Below, piece after piece: positions 35,058-42,943 of a stretch of 64,000 nt of DNA. The first letter of the stretch is position 1; the number at the start of each line of letters is the position of its first letter. Source of the DNA: Bradyrhizobiaceae bacterium. GTDB lineage: Bacteria > Pseudomonadota > Alphaproteobacteria > Rhizobiales > Xanthobacteraceae. The notes under the pieces were generated by a model. The model searched no databases. It was not told where the DNA came from and saw nothing but the letters and a program-made list of their open reading frames with translations. The DNA lies in contig CP078014.1 of assembly GCA_020544565.1 (NCBI GenBank), forward strand, positions 564,574-628,573, read 5' to 3'. Made by a program: the position numbers and the translations under genes.

Positions 35058-35205
35058 CTAGTGATAGTCGACGAACTCGACGTCCATTGGTCCTTCCGCG
35101 GTCCAGACAAAGCAGATGCGGAACTGGTCATTCACCCTGATCGCCGTGCATGACAATGTATCATCAGATGATGCAAGCGGATGTTGCCGGGATGGCGGCA
35201 CGCAG
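35058..35205 (-). pseudogene. HigB toxin remnant
   Basis: Just upstream of higA on the same strand, a frame ending at 35,058 reads IRVNDQFRICFVWTAEGP then MDVEFVDYH, a strong match to the C-terminal end of HigB toxins. Before it, VPPSRQHPL recalls the normal VPP/LHPL region, but the intervening KGD segment is disrupted and no HigB start or N-terminal half is present before a terminator-like hairpin at 35,227. Degraded toxin gene, too short for a working product. Confidence 0.65.
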
Positions 35206-35226
35206 CTTTCGTCTCCCAAAAGGGGT

Positions 35227-35257
35227 GCGGCCAGCCCTTGGGGGAGGGCTGGCCGCG
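35227..35257 (-). terminator. Terminator hairpin after the BTLCP gene
   Basis: An 11-pair perfect stem (gcggccagccc, 35227-35237, with its complement at 35247-35257) around a short loop. On the minus strand it is followed by acccctttt. It would end the transcript of the gene at 35,328-35,948. The T tract is short. Confidence 0.5.
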
Positions 35258-35275
35258 CACGATCCGGTCTGGGAC

Positions 35276-35293
35276 GGGGAGGGGTGGGGATGC
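35276..35293. repeat. G-rich 18-mer shared with 37,833-37,850
   Basis: The 18 bases ggggaggggtggggatgc occur twice in this window, here and at 37,833, both followed at three bases by ccggg. Here it lies in the 3' region of the BTLCP gene (as the C-rich complement in that transcript). The function is unknown. Confidence 0.55.
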
Positions 35294-35327
35294 GACCGGG
35301 TCGTGTGTCTCCGTTGTCTCGTTGAAC

Positions 35328-35948
35328 TCAGCGCGCGGTGGCGGTGGCGACCGCCGGGCGGCCGTCGCCGAGCGAAACCCACACGTTCGGATCGGTCTGC
35401 GACTGGCGCTTGACGAAGCGGTAGCCGGTCTCGGTCCACGCCACGATGTCCTCGTTCTGGTTGTCGAGCACGAACTCGCCCTTGTCGCTCTTGACCGTCA
35501 GCACGGCGTGGCCTTCGCCCTTGCGGTCGCGCACCACGGTGATGAGCAGCGCCTCGCGCGGCCAGCCGGCGTCGATCAGCATCTTGCGCTTCAGGAGCAC
35601 GTAGTCCTCGCAGTCGCCGTAGCCGTCGGTGGGATAGGACCACTTCTCGATGACACCCCAATGATCCATGTCGGTCAGCGGCTTCACGGTGTCGTTGACC
35701 CAGCGGTTGACGCGCTGCAGGTCTTTCCAGGCGGTCTGGGTCATGACGATGTCGCGGGCCTGCGTCGCGCCGCTGCGGCAATCGCGCGGATGGTCGGCGC
35801 AGAATTCGACCCAGCCGATCGGCGCGCGGGTGGCGTCGCCGAGGCTCGCATACAGCACGCGCTCGCCCGCGGCCTGCGCCGCCGTCATCCCCATCATCAG
35901 GCTGGCGATCACCGCCAGGCCAATCCTCCGCGTGCGAACTGAAAACAT
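35328..35948 (-). CDS. Transglutaminase-like cysteine peptidase (BTLCP, DUF920)
   Basis: A 206-residue exported protein. The signal peptide is 1-27 (AQA cleavage). The predicted catalytic triad of the bacterial transglutaminase-like cysteine proteinase family is visible: C113 in GDCEDY, H147 in GHAVLTV and D162 in VLDNQ. Members act in the periplasm; the best-known, LapG, cleaves adhesins under c-di-GMP control. No LapD/LapA genes are seen here, so that role is not implied. A stretch without a gene lies upstream and a hairpin terminator downstream. Confidence 0.88.
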   Translation of the reverse strand: MFSVRTRRIGLAVIASLMMGMTAAQAAGERVLYASLGDATRAPIGWVEFCADHPRDCRSGATQARDIVMTQTAWKDLQRVNRWVNDTVKPLTDMDHWGVIEKWSYPTDGYGDCEDYVLLKRKMLIDAGWPREALLITVVRDRKGEGHAVLTVKSDKGEFVLDNQNEDIVAWTETGYRFVKRQSQTDPNVWVSLGDGRPAVATATAR

Positions 35949-36278
35949 TGTGGCCCCCCGTTTTTCTTGTTGGGACCACTTTTCACACGAAGGATTTGCG
36001 CCGCGGCTAAGTCGCCGAAGTACAATTGAAGCAAAGGCTAGTAAAAGCTGGCGCTAAATCGATTTATACTTGAATCGAATTTGAATAAAATTTGAGACAA
36101 CCCGTTTCGATTCAATTTGAGCGATCGCGGCGCAAGCCGTTGACGCTGCGCGCGGATCGCGGATTCGGGCCGGCGGAATGGCTAACGAAAGCCGGCCGCA
36201 AAACGCCTCAAGGCGATGTCCGAGAGCGGACATCGCCTTGATCGGGCGGAAAAATCAGAAACCGGTAACCGCGGCGCT
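35949..36278. promoter_or_regulatory. AT-rich intergenic region with an inverted repeat
   Basis: About 330 bases without a gene. From 36,045 to 36,118 the sequence is notably AT-rich in an otherwise high-GC region. It contains a perfect 10-base inverted repeat, ttgaatcgaa (36,070-36,079) and ttcgattcaa (36,106-36,115), and repeated atttga. It is upstream of the minus-strand BTLCP gene, so it may hold that gene's promoter and a regulator site. The last part carries the PilZ-gene terminator (36,208-36,241). Confidence 0.4.
36208..36241 (-). terminator. Terminator after the PilZ gene
   Basis: A perfect 15-pair hairpin (arms 36,208-36,222 and 36,227-36,241, 4-base loop). In the minus direction it is followed by ggcgttttgc. 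It begins about 38 bases after the PilZ stop codon at 36,279, so it most likely ends that transcript. The strength of the stem makes it convincing. Confidence 0.75.
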
Positions 36279-36893
36279 TTACGGCGCGGTTACGCTGTCT
36301 TCGACTGTGTCGGGCAATTGCGGGTGGACGAACTCGATGGCGAAGCCGTCTTCGAGGTGGCGCACCACGCGGGCCTGCACGCGGCCGAGGGTGACGGCCT
36401 CGCCGACGCGGGGCCTCGTTTCCGCCGCCAGCGCCGCGCCGGACAGCGACAGGTCGATGATGCGGCAGGCGATCTGGCGGCCGCTGTCGAGCTTGAGCAC
36501 CGCCATTGGATTGCGCGGCACGATGCGCTCGTGGCGGCGGTCTTCCGGCAGGTTGAGGATCTGGCGGTTGGCGAGCCAGGTGAGCTGGGCGGCGAGCTTG
36601 TCGCGCTTGCGCGGCGTCGCGCCCACGGTCATGGCGAAACCGTTGTCGATCAGGCGGGTGATCTTGCCTTCGACGCGGCCGATATGGTCGAGATAGGCGA
36701 CCACGCGTTCGCCGACATGGCCGAGCCCGGGCGCCAGCATGGCGAGCCCGCCGGGGGACATGTCGACGACCTGGCACGGAAACTCGCGCCGGTCCGCCAG
36801 CATATAGCGGCCGAGCAGGTGGACTTTCACCCGCTGGAAACGCCTGCGTTCCCGCGCGGACGGTCGGATCTGTTGTCGCTGCACCAACGCCAT
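36279..36893 (-). CDS. Tandem PilZ-domain protein
   Basis: A 204-residue cytoplasmic protein with two PilZ-like domains. The first (about 15-100) has R17xxxR21 and D44-x-S-x-x-G48. The second (about 118-200) has R119xxxR123 and D147-x-S-x-x-x-G. Both carry the residues that bind c-di-GMP in PilZ proteins. It is probably a c-di-GMP effector; the output (motility or polysaccharide) cannot be told. No attached catalytic domain. A strong terminator follows. It is divergent from nothing close; the PAS gene upstream is on the same strand. Confidence 0.87.
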   Translation of the reverse strand: MALVQRQQIRPSARERRRFQRVKVHLLGRYMLADRREFPCQVVDMSPGGLAMLAPGLGHVGERVVAYLDHIGRVEGKITRLIDNGFAMTVGATPRKRDKLAAQLTWLANRQILNLPEDRRHERIVPRNPMAVLKLDSGRQIACRIIDLSLSGAALAAETRPRVGEAVTLGRVQARVVRHLEDGFAIEFVHPQLPDTVEDSVTAP

Positions 36894-36984
36894 CGTTACT
36901 TCGGCCGGCCCGATCTTCGGTAAGGATTAACCTTACGTCAGCCAGGGTTAACGAGGGGTTATCCGTCGCGTGCGAGCGGCGGCG

Positions 36985-37530
36985 TCAGCGCAGGCCCTCA
37001 TAGACCATGAGGCCGCGGATCACCGGCCATTTGCGCACCACGCGCGGCTGTTCGATATGTCGCCATGAGGTCAGGACGAAATCCGCCACGCCGTCATACG
37101 CGGGGACGGTCGCCATCGGCGCGAGCAGGCCGGTGAGGCTGAGCGGTGTATGCGAGCGCGCGCTGAACGGCAGCAGCAGCAGTTCGAGCGGGATCGTCGC
37201 GCCGTCCGCCGTCCGCGCGGTGACGCCGGCGACCGTGGGCAGTGTCTCGTCGACCACGATGCCGATGATGTCCGCGATCTCGCGCCGGCTGCCGCCGCTG
37301 AACAGATCGGCGAAGCCCTGTCCTTTGACGTCGCGGCCCAGCAGGGCGCACATCCGCGTTCCGGCGACGCGGATCGGAAAGCCCGCGGCCGTGTCATACG
37401 CCAGCACGAAAATGTCGCCGAGGAGGTGCCGCACCCGCTCGGGGTCGAGATCGCTGCGCTCGGGAGCGGCGGCGCCGGCGCGCTTCTCCTCCCAGTAAGC
37501 GTAGAATTCGCGGTTCCCCGGATGCTTCAT
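36985..37530 (-). CDS. PAS_5-family PAS domain protein
   Basis: A 181-residue single-domain protein of the PAS_5 (DUF1488-unrelated) family common in Rhizobiales. The motif FYAYWEEKRAG begins the protein and DPERVRHLLGDIFVL, RVAGTRMCALLGRD and ELLLLPF follow. These proteins often stand alone and have no known ligand. It is 90 bases from the PilZ gene on the same strand, perhaps in one operon. The function is a guess: small-signal sensor or partner. Confidence 0.82.
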   Translation of the reverse strand: MKHPGNREFYAYWEEKRAGAAAPERSDLDPERVRHLLGDIFVLAYDTAAGFPIRVAGTRMCALLGRDVKGQGFADLFSGGSRREIADIIGIVVDETLPTVAGVTARTADGATIPLELLLLPFSARSHTPLSLTGLLAPMATVPAYDGVADFVLTSWRHIEQPRVVRKWPVIRGLMVYEGLR

Positions 37531-37829
37531 CGCTTGGTTCCTGCCTGCCCCGGCGCCTGGTTGTCGCGGGACAGGTGTGTCCCGTTACGGCCCGCGCGAG
37601 GCCCCCTGCATGTTGTGAGGGAGTTGGCGTGCAGCGTCCATGCCGAAGCGCTGTTCCGGCGGCCGGCGGGGCGGGTTTGCGGCGTTAACGTTAAATTAAC
37701 TATGGGCTTCGCGATCATACGTCGTCCGGGTAGTGTCACGTCACTCCAGTCCGCCGGTCTTCTCCAGGGATCGGCGGGGCACGACGAACTCAAGGTTGCA
37801 TAACAGGCGGCGGAAAACGATCAGGTCAG

Positions 37830-37945
37830 CGTGGGGAGGGGTGGGGATGCCCCCGGGCGCATGAAGCAGCGCCCGCAGCCCGATAGCCCGCGACAAAGAC
37901 CGGCGCGACCACGGGAGGGCCTTTCGGCCCTCCCTTTTCTTTTGT
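37830..37945 (+). ncRNA. Putative small RNA with a strong terminator
   Basis: Between 37,531 and 38,028 (about 500 bases) there is no convincing protein gene. From 37,830 the sequence begins with the G-rich 18-mer shared with 35,276, continues with gcgc-rich pairs (atgaagcagcgcccgcagcc) and ends in a textbook terminator at 37,913-37,943. That is the layout of a stand-alone small RNA of roughly 110 bases. No match to a named RNA family can be claimed. Confidence 0.4.
37913..37943 (+). terminator. Rho-independent terminator
   Basis: Nine-pair GC-rich stem (gggagggcc at 37,913-37,921 and ggccctccc at 37,926-37,934, loop tttc), followed by ttttctttt. No protein gene precedes it within 380 bases, so it probably ends the putative small RNA starting near 37,830. 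Confidence 0.82.
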
Positions 37946-38028
37946 GCGGTGCCAGCGTGCCGCTTGCGCCACCCCGGTAAAGCCGCCTATCTCAGGGACA
38001 TCGTTTCGCCGCCCCGGATTTTGCGCCC

Positions 38029-38817
38029 TTGGAAGCCCCTGACGCCCCCCGCGACCTCTACGAGCCGCCGCGCGAGCCGGTCCTGAACATTCCCGTTGGC
38101 ATGACGATCCTGCTCGCCGTCATGTTCGGGATTCATATCGTTCGCGCGCTGCTGCCGCCGGATACCGATCAGGCGGTGATCTGGACCTTCGGCTTCGTGC
38201 CGGCGCGCTACGACCCGTCGCTGCTCGGGGTCCAGTTCCCCGGCGGCGCCGGCGCGGAGGTCTGGACCTTCCTGACCTATGCCTTTCTCCATGCCGATCT
38301 CGCCCATATCGGCTTCAACATGCTGTGGATGTTGCCGTTCGGCAGCGCCGTGGCGTGGCGTTTCGGCGCGTTGCGGTTTTTCGCCTTTCTGGCGGTGACG
38401 GCCGTTGCCGGCGCGGTCGCCCATCTGGTGACCCACCAGCACGAGATCGCGCCGATGATCGGGGCGTCGGCGGCGGTGTCGGGGGCGATGGCGGCGGCGA
38501 TCCGCTTCGCCTTCCAGCACGGCAGCTTCCTGTCGTTCGCCCGCGCTGACGCCGCGACTGCCGCCCGGGTGCCGGCGTTGCCGCTGGTGACGTCGCTGCA
38601 AAGCCCCCGCGTGCTCGGTTTCCTCGCGGTGTGGTTCGGCCTCAACATCATCACCGGCCTCGGCGCCATCGCCATCGGTGCGACGGCGCAGAGCATCGCC
38701 TGGCAGGCGCATATCGGCGGCTTCCTCGCCGGGCTGCTGCTGTTCTCGCTGTTCGATCCGGTGCCGCGCGCGGTCGTGCAGGACAATCGTCCCGGCATCC
38801 TGCCGCCCGCCGACTGA
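38029..38817 (+). CDS. Rhomboid-family intramembrane serine protease
   Basis: A 262-residue protein with six to seven membrane helices (about 22-42, 76-106, 115-135, 143-160, 195-220 and 225-250). Rhomboid features: HIGFNMLW with N97, the nucleophile region GASAAVSG (S147), and AHIGGFLAG with the catalytic histidine near residue 233. It cleaves membrane proteins in the bilayer. The start is TTG at 38,029; an internal ATG at 38,101 would cut the cytoplasmic N-terminus. Complete. No neighbouring substrate is obvious. Confidence 0.87.
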   Translation: MEAPDAPRDLYEPPREPVLNIPVGMTILLAVMFGIHIVRALLPPDTDQAVIWTFGFVPARYDPSLLGVQFPGGAGAEVWTFLTYAFLHADLAHIGFNMLWMLPFGSAVAWRFGALRFFAFLAVTAVAGAVAHLVTHQHEIAPMIGASAAVSGAMAAAIRFAFQHGSFLSFARADAATAARVPALPLVTSLQSPRVLGFLAVWFGLNIITGLGAIAIGATAQSIAWQAHIGGFLAGLLLFSLFDPVPRAVVQDNRPGILPPAD

Positions 38818-39023
38818 GCGGCGGCGTCACTCCTTTGCAGGCGTGGTCTGCGGCGGTCGGCCGCTTGCGAGCGTCGTGCATTTGCTCCATCATTCGAACG
38901 AAAGATCGGCGGAGGACTGCGCGAAACCAATCCATCGATGCGTTGTTGGACTCGCATGCTTTGACTCAAGACGATGTGAAGCCGCGCGGCACCGCCGCCG
39001 GCTCGACTTTCCGGGAGGCAGCA

Positions 39024-39452
39024 ATGACGGTTCGGGCAATTCTGGACACCAAGGGCCATCAGGTCATCACCGTTTCACCCGACTCGAAGCTGAGCGCCGT
39101 GGTGAAAATCCTGTCGGAGCGCCGTATCGGCGCGGTTCTGGTGATGAGCGGCCAGCGCGTTGAAGGCATTCTGTCGGAACGCGACGTGGTGCGTGTGCTG
39201 GGCGAACGGGGCGCGGGCGTGCTCGACGAGCCGGTGCGCGCGGTGATGACGGCGAAGGTCATTACCTGCCGCCAGGCCGATACGGTCGGCGCGATCATGG
39301 AAGTCATGACCACGGGAAAATTCCGGCATCTGCCGGTTGTGGAGAATGACAGGCTGGTGGGCCTGATCTCCATCGGCGACGTGGTGAAGTGGCGGGTCGC
39401 CGAATACGAGCGCGAGCAGGAAGCCCTGCACGATTACATCAAGACAGCGTAG
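39024..39452 (+). CDS. CBS-domain pair protein
   Basis: A 142-residue protein consisting of one pair of CBS domains (about 8-60 and 75-130), ending in a short helical tail. Stand-alone CBS pairs bind adenine nucleotides such as AMP, ATP or NADH and act as sensors for other proteins. GGGAGG precedes the ATG at 39,024. Intact. It runs in the same direction as the rhomboid gene but 200 bases away, so probably has its own promoter. Confidence 0.9.
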   Translation: MTVRAILDTKGHQVITVSPDSKLSAVVKILSERRIGAVLVMSGQRVEGILSERDVVRVLGERGAGVLDEPVRAVMTAKVITCRQADTVGAIMEVMTTGKFRHLPVVENDRLVGLISIGDVVKWRVAEYEREQEALHDYIKTA

Positions 39453-39498
39453 CTGCTTCAAGATGTCGCAGCCCATTCCTTGCTGCCACTGACGAGTC

Positions 39499-39682
39499 GT
39501 CCCGGCAAGCGCCGCGCAGGCCGGGACCCATAATCCCCGAACCGTCGACGGATCATCGGCGCGGCGTCACCCTGCATCCGTTGCTCCGACAGGGTTGGTG
39601 GGTTCCGGCAGGAGCCTGTCCTAGGACGGCGCTTTGCGCCGATCCGGTGGCCGGGACGACCAAAATCTGCGGGTCTTCGCGG
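39499..39682. repeat. Intergenic palindrome cluster (gtcccgg...ccgggac type)
   Basis: Within the 255-base gap between the CBS gene and the patatin gene, gtcccgg (39,499) pairs with ccgggac (39,521-39,527) and is followed by ccataatcccc, a recurrent intergenic element of Bradyrhizobium-like genomes. A second ccgggacgacc block occurs near 39,651. No gene is seen in the gap. Confidence 0.5.
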
Positions 39683-39707
39683 ATGAACGGAGGGCGGGCG
39701 CGCAGGC

Positions 39708-40742
39708 CTAAGGCGGCGTTTCCTGTGCGGTGCCCGGCACCTGATTGTCGGTCGGGCTCAGCAGGCTGATCGCCTCCTGGATGGACTCGATGCTGCGCTC
39801 GGCGGCGCGGGTGCCATGGGCGATGATGGCGTCGGCATGGTGGAAGTCGAACCAGCCGACCTTGCCGACGCGCGGCGAGATCAGCACGTCCGGCGGATCG
39901 CCCGCGAGCCGGGCGCGGGTGATGCGGTCCTGCATGATGTTGAAGGCTTCGACCATCACCGTCGAGATGCCCGGCCGTCCGCCGCTGCCGAAGAATTCGC
40001 GCTTCACGGCTTTTTCCGCCGAGAACAGCTTGCCGAAGCCGCGCTTTTCCGGAACGGGCTCGGGTTCGGTCGCGCCTGCCTCGGGCGGCGTGCCGTGCGC
40101 CGAGATGATGGTGCCGTGACCGAATACGTCGGTGGAGACGTTGCAGGCGATCACGATCTCCGCGCCGAGCGCGCGCGCCACCGACACCGGCACGGGATTG
40201 ACCAGCGCGCCGTCCACCAGCCAGCGTTCGCCGACCAGCACCGGCTCGAAGATGCCGGGCAGGGCGTAGGAGGCGCGCACTGCATCGACGAGCCGCCCGC
40301 TGGTGATCCAGATCTCGTGGCCGGTGTTGATCTCGGTAGCGACCGAGGCGAATTTCAGCGGCAGGTCGTCCACCAGGGTCGAGCCGAACGACGCTTCGAG
40401 CTGGGTGGCGAGCTTGCTGCCGCCGATCAGGCCGGAGCCGTTGAGGCGGATGTCGAGGTAGCCGAAAATGTTGCGCGGCTGGAGGCCGCGCGCCCATTGT
40501 TCGAGGGTGTCGAGATGGCCGGCCGCGTAGGAGGCTCCGACCACGGCGCCGATCGACGTTCCCACCACGATGTCGGGCACGATGCCGTTGGCGACCAGTG
40601 TGCGCAGGATGCCGATATGGGCGAAGCCGCGCGCCGCGCCGCCGCCGAGCGCGAGCCCGAGGGTCGGCCGCCGGGTGACTGCTGCTCCGGCCTCCGCTCT
40701 GCTTCTGCCGCTCTGGCGGAATCCGATCAGGTTTTCCAGCAA
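39708..40742 (-). CDS. Patatin-like phospholipase (RssA-type)
   Basis: A 344-residue patatin-family lipid acyl hydrolase. Glycine-rich oxyanion loop GGGAARG (33-39), nucleophile elbow GTSIG (S63) and catalytic dyad aspartate in VDGALVNP (D177). After the patatin domain lies a 100-residue tail. The TTG start at 40,742 has AAGGAG about seven bases upstream; an ATG much farther upstream lacks any signal. No signal peptide, so it is likely a cytoplasmic or membrane-peripheral enzyme. The gene is divergent from the lipoprotein-like gene at 41,060. Confidence 0.88.
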   Translation of the reverse strand: MLENLIGFRQSGRSRAEAGAAVTRRPTLGLALGGGAARGFAHIGILRTLVANGIVPDIVVGTSIGAVVGASYAAGHLDTLEQWARGLQPRNIFGYLDIRLNGSGLIGGSKLATQLEASFGSTLVDDLPLKFASVATEINTGHEIWITSGRLVDAVRASYALPGIFEPVLVGERWLVDGALVNPVPVSVARALGAEIVIACNVSTDVFGHGTIISAHGTPPEAGATEPEPVPEKRGFGKLFSAEKAVKREFFGSGGRPGISTVMVEAFNIMQDRITRARLAGDPPDVLISPRVGKVGWFDFHHADAIIAHGTRAAERSIESIQEAISLLSPTDNQVPGTAQETPP

Positions 40743-40877
40743 CGCTCGTCTCCTTCGCCGTCCGCCGACAGCGGCCGGCCGCTTGCTTTGGCCGTCCCAA
40801 CGCGGACCGGCGCGGTTGGCTCCGGACAGCCTCCCGGGTAAAGCGCAAATGTGACTGCAGCGCGACTTGCCAGGGTC

Positions 40878-40901
40878 GGGTCCAAGGGTGGGTCCAAGGG
40901 T
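40878..40901. repeat. Two tandem copies of a 12-base repeat
   Basis: gggtccaagggt at 40,878-40,889 is repeated exactly at 40,890-40,901, followed by gggg. It lies in the 317-base divergent gap (40,743-41,059) between the patatin gene and the gene at 41,060, which otherwise shows no gene. It could be a regulator site. Confidence 0.5.
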
Positions 40902-41059
40902 GGGGACAATGCGACAGGATGGCGTCAAGTCCTTAATGTGGCTTGAATTTGCCTTGTTTTCGGGGAACAACCTCGGCCATGACAGGCCCCGGACAAAACC
41001 GCAGGACAGCCGTGCGCCATGGGCGTGCCGATGACCGGGGCGGTATCTTTTCTCGCTGT

Positions 41060-42097
41060 GTGACGAGGCGCATTCGCGCCGTGGGCAAGTCTCTGGCGAT
41101 CCTGCTGGCGGCGCTGTGGCTGCTGGCTCCGCTGGTGCTGACGCCGGCCGCCGCGCAGTTCTTCAGCGATCGGCCGCCTCCGATCCCTCCCGCCAATGTG
41201 CCGGAAGCGCCGACCCCGTCCGGCCCGGCCATCAGCCTCGCGCCGCCGTCGGGACCTGCGGCCACGCCCGGCCTGCCGTCGCCGCTGGTGCAGCCGCCGG
41301 TCACCACCGCCGCGCCGCCTGCGCCGGCGCCCGCGCCGAATCAGGCGGTGCTGGCGTTGTCCGCCCGGTTCGGCAAGGATCTGCCGCCCGTCACCGGCGG
41401 CGTCATCTGGCGGGTCTATTCCGACAAGCCGGACGCCACCGGCGCGTTTCACTTGGTCCGCGAGGATCGCAGCGCCACGCCGAACATCGTGCTGCCGCCC
41501 GGCGGCTATGTGGTGCATGCGGCGCTCGGCCTGGTCTCGGCGGTGCGCCCGGTGGCGGTGCGCAACGAGACGGTGCGCGAGCAGTTCGATCTGCCCGCCG
41601 GCGGCCTGCGCATCGAGGGCCGCGTCGGCGCCAGCAAGATCCCGCAGGGGCAGATCACGTTCTCGATCTACAAGGGCAGCCAGTTCGAGGTCGGCGAGCG
41701 CGCCCCGATCGCCCAGAACGTCGGCAGCGGCGACGTGGTGCTGATCCCCGAGGGCACCTACTACATCATCTCGAACTATGGCGACGCCAATTCGGTGGTG
41801 CGCTCCGATATCCGGGTGCAGGCGGGCAAGCTGACCGATGTGACCGTGACCCATCGCGCCGCCGTCATCACGCTCAAGCTCGTCAGCGAGAAGGGCGGCG
41901 AGGCGCTCGCCAACACCGCGTGGTCGGTGATCACGCCGGCCGGCGACGTCATCAAGGAATACAACGGCGCATTCCCCCGCGTCGTGCTGTCCGAGGGCGA
42001 ATACCGCGTCATCGCCAAGAACGAGGGCAAGATGTACGAGCGCCCGTTCAACGTCAGCAACGGCGTCGATGGCGAGGTCGAAGTCATCGCCCGCTAG
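41060..42097 (+). CDS. Exported proline-rich protein with repeated beta-like domains
   Basis: A protein of about 345 residues. A signal peptide lies near the start (hydrophobic stretch then AAAQ), followed by a proline-rich linker of about 60 residues and then two to three beta-rich segments rich in valine, glycine and tyrosine, resembling bacterial carboxypeptidase-regulatory or PEGA-like folds. No catalytic residues are recognised. It is probably periplasmic. The start is uncertain: GTG 41,060 gives a good signal; TTG 40,943 gives a long basic leader. It is conserved in relatives but without known function. Confidence 0.65.
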   Translation: MTRRIRAVGKSLAILLAALWLLAPLVLTPAAAQFFSDRPPPIPPANVPEAPTPSGPAISLAPPSGPAATPGLPSPLVQPPVTTAAPPAPAPAPNQAVLALSARFGKDLPPVTGGVIWRVYSDKPDATGAFHLVREDRSATPNIVLPPGGYVVHAALGLVSAVRPVAVRNETVREQFDLPAGGLRIEGRVGASKIPQGQITFSIYKGSQFEVGERAPIAQNVGSGDVVLIPEGTYYIISNYGDANSVVRSDIRVQAGKLTDVTVTHRAAVITLKLVSEKGGEALANTAWSVITPAGDVIKEYNGAFPRVVLSEGEYRVIAKNEGKMYERPFNVSNGVDGEVEVIAR

Positions 42098-42117
42098 CAG
42101 GCTGTTGAAAAGCTTGT

Positions 42118-42236
42118 GTCCCGGGCGCGGCGCGGCGTGTAACGCTGCGTTGCAGACCCGGGACCGTTTCAGATACTGCGGTAAAAACGGCCCCGGCTCT
42201 GCGGAGCGGCATTTCATGCGGCACCGCGTCCGGGGC
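42118..42236. repeat. Two intergenic palindromes after the gene ending at 42,097
   Basis: The first palindrome pairs gtcccggg (42,118-42,125) with cccgggac (42,157-42,164). The second pairs gccccgg (42,190-42,196) with ccggggc (42,230-42,236). They fill the gap between converging genes and may serve as bidirectional terminators or repeated extragenic palindromes. Confidence 0.55.
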
Positions 42237-42295
42237 ACAAACCAATTTCATCAGCCGTTAGGAGGGCTGCCCGTTGTAGATGCGGCCGCCGGTCC

Positions 42296-42859
42296 TCAGA
42301 ACCGCGTGACGATGTCGGAGAGCGCGGGGCGCGGGCGATCCTCGATGGCTTTGGTCGCCTTGCCGACATGGATGAAGCCCGCGATCTTCTCGTTCGGCGC
42401 GAGGCCGAGCGCGTCGAGCACGTCGCGATCGAACGCGATCCAGCCGGTCACCCAGTCGCAGACGTAACCGAGCGCGGTCGCGGCATGGATGATGTTCATC
42501 GCGCTCGCCCCGGCCGACAGTTCCTGCTCCCATGCCGGCACCTTGAAGTGCTCGACCGTCCTGCTCACCACCGCGATCACCAGCGGCGCGTCGGTGAATT
42601 TCGCGCGTTCCTTGGCGATCTGGTCGGGCGTCGCCTGCGGATTCTTCTGTGCGAACAGCCGCGCGAACAGCTCGCCGGCGCGGGCGCGGCCGTCGCCCTC
42701 GAATACGATGAAGCGCCACGGCGCGAGCTTGCCGTGATCGGGCACGCGGGAGCCGATGGTGAGGATGGTGTCGAGTTCGGATGCAGACGGGCCGGGGCCG
42801 GTCATCTCGAACGGTTTCAGCGAGCGGCGGGTCTTCAGAAGGGCGAGGGCGTCGGTCAT
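42296..42859 (-). CDS. Nitroreductase family FMN protein (YdjA-like)
   Basis: A 187-residue nitroreductase-fold enzyme. It has RRSLKPF near residue 12, the PDHGKLAPWRF segment that contacts FMN, and a G-x-AIxNIxHAATALGYV helix. It belongs to the short YdjA/malonic-semialdehyde-like branch, cytoplasmic and homodimeric. The start at MTDALALL (42,859) is preferred to an upstream ATG. The substrate is not known. Downstream of it lies a pair of extragenic palindromes. Confidence 0.87.
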   Translation of the reverse strand: MTDALALLKTRRSLKPFEMTGPGPSASELDTILTIGSRVPDHGKLAPWRFIVFEGDGRARAGELFARLFAQKNPQATPDQIAKERAKFTDAPLVIAVVSRTVEHFKVPAWEQELSAGASAMNIIHAATALGYVCDWVTGWIAFDRDVLDALGLAPNEKIAGFIHVGKATKAIEDRPRPALSDIVTRF

Positions 42860-42943
42860 GGCGATCCGGTCGGCTGGCGGGGTTGCGTGTCGTTGATATC
42901 GCAAGCCGCGTCCGCGGAACAGGGCTTGCCGTTGATCAGCGTT

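Noticed and set aside
35276..37850. CRISPR array from repeated G-rich block
   Set aside because: Only two copies, 2.5 kb apart, no regular spacing and no cas gene.
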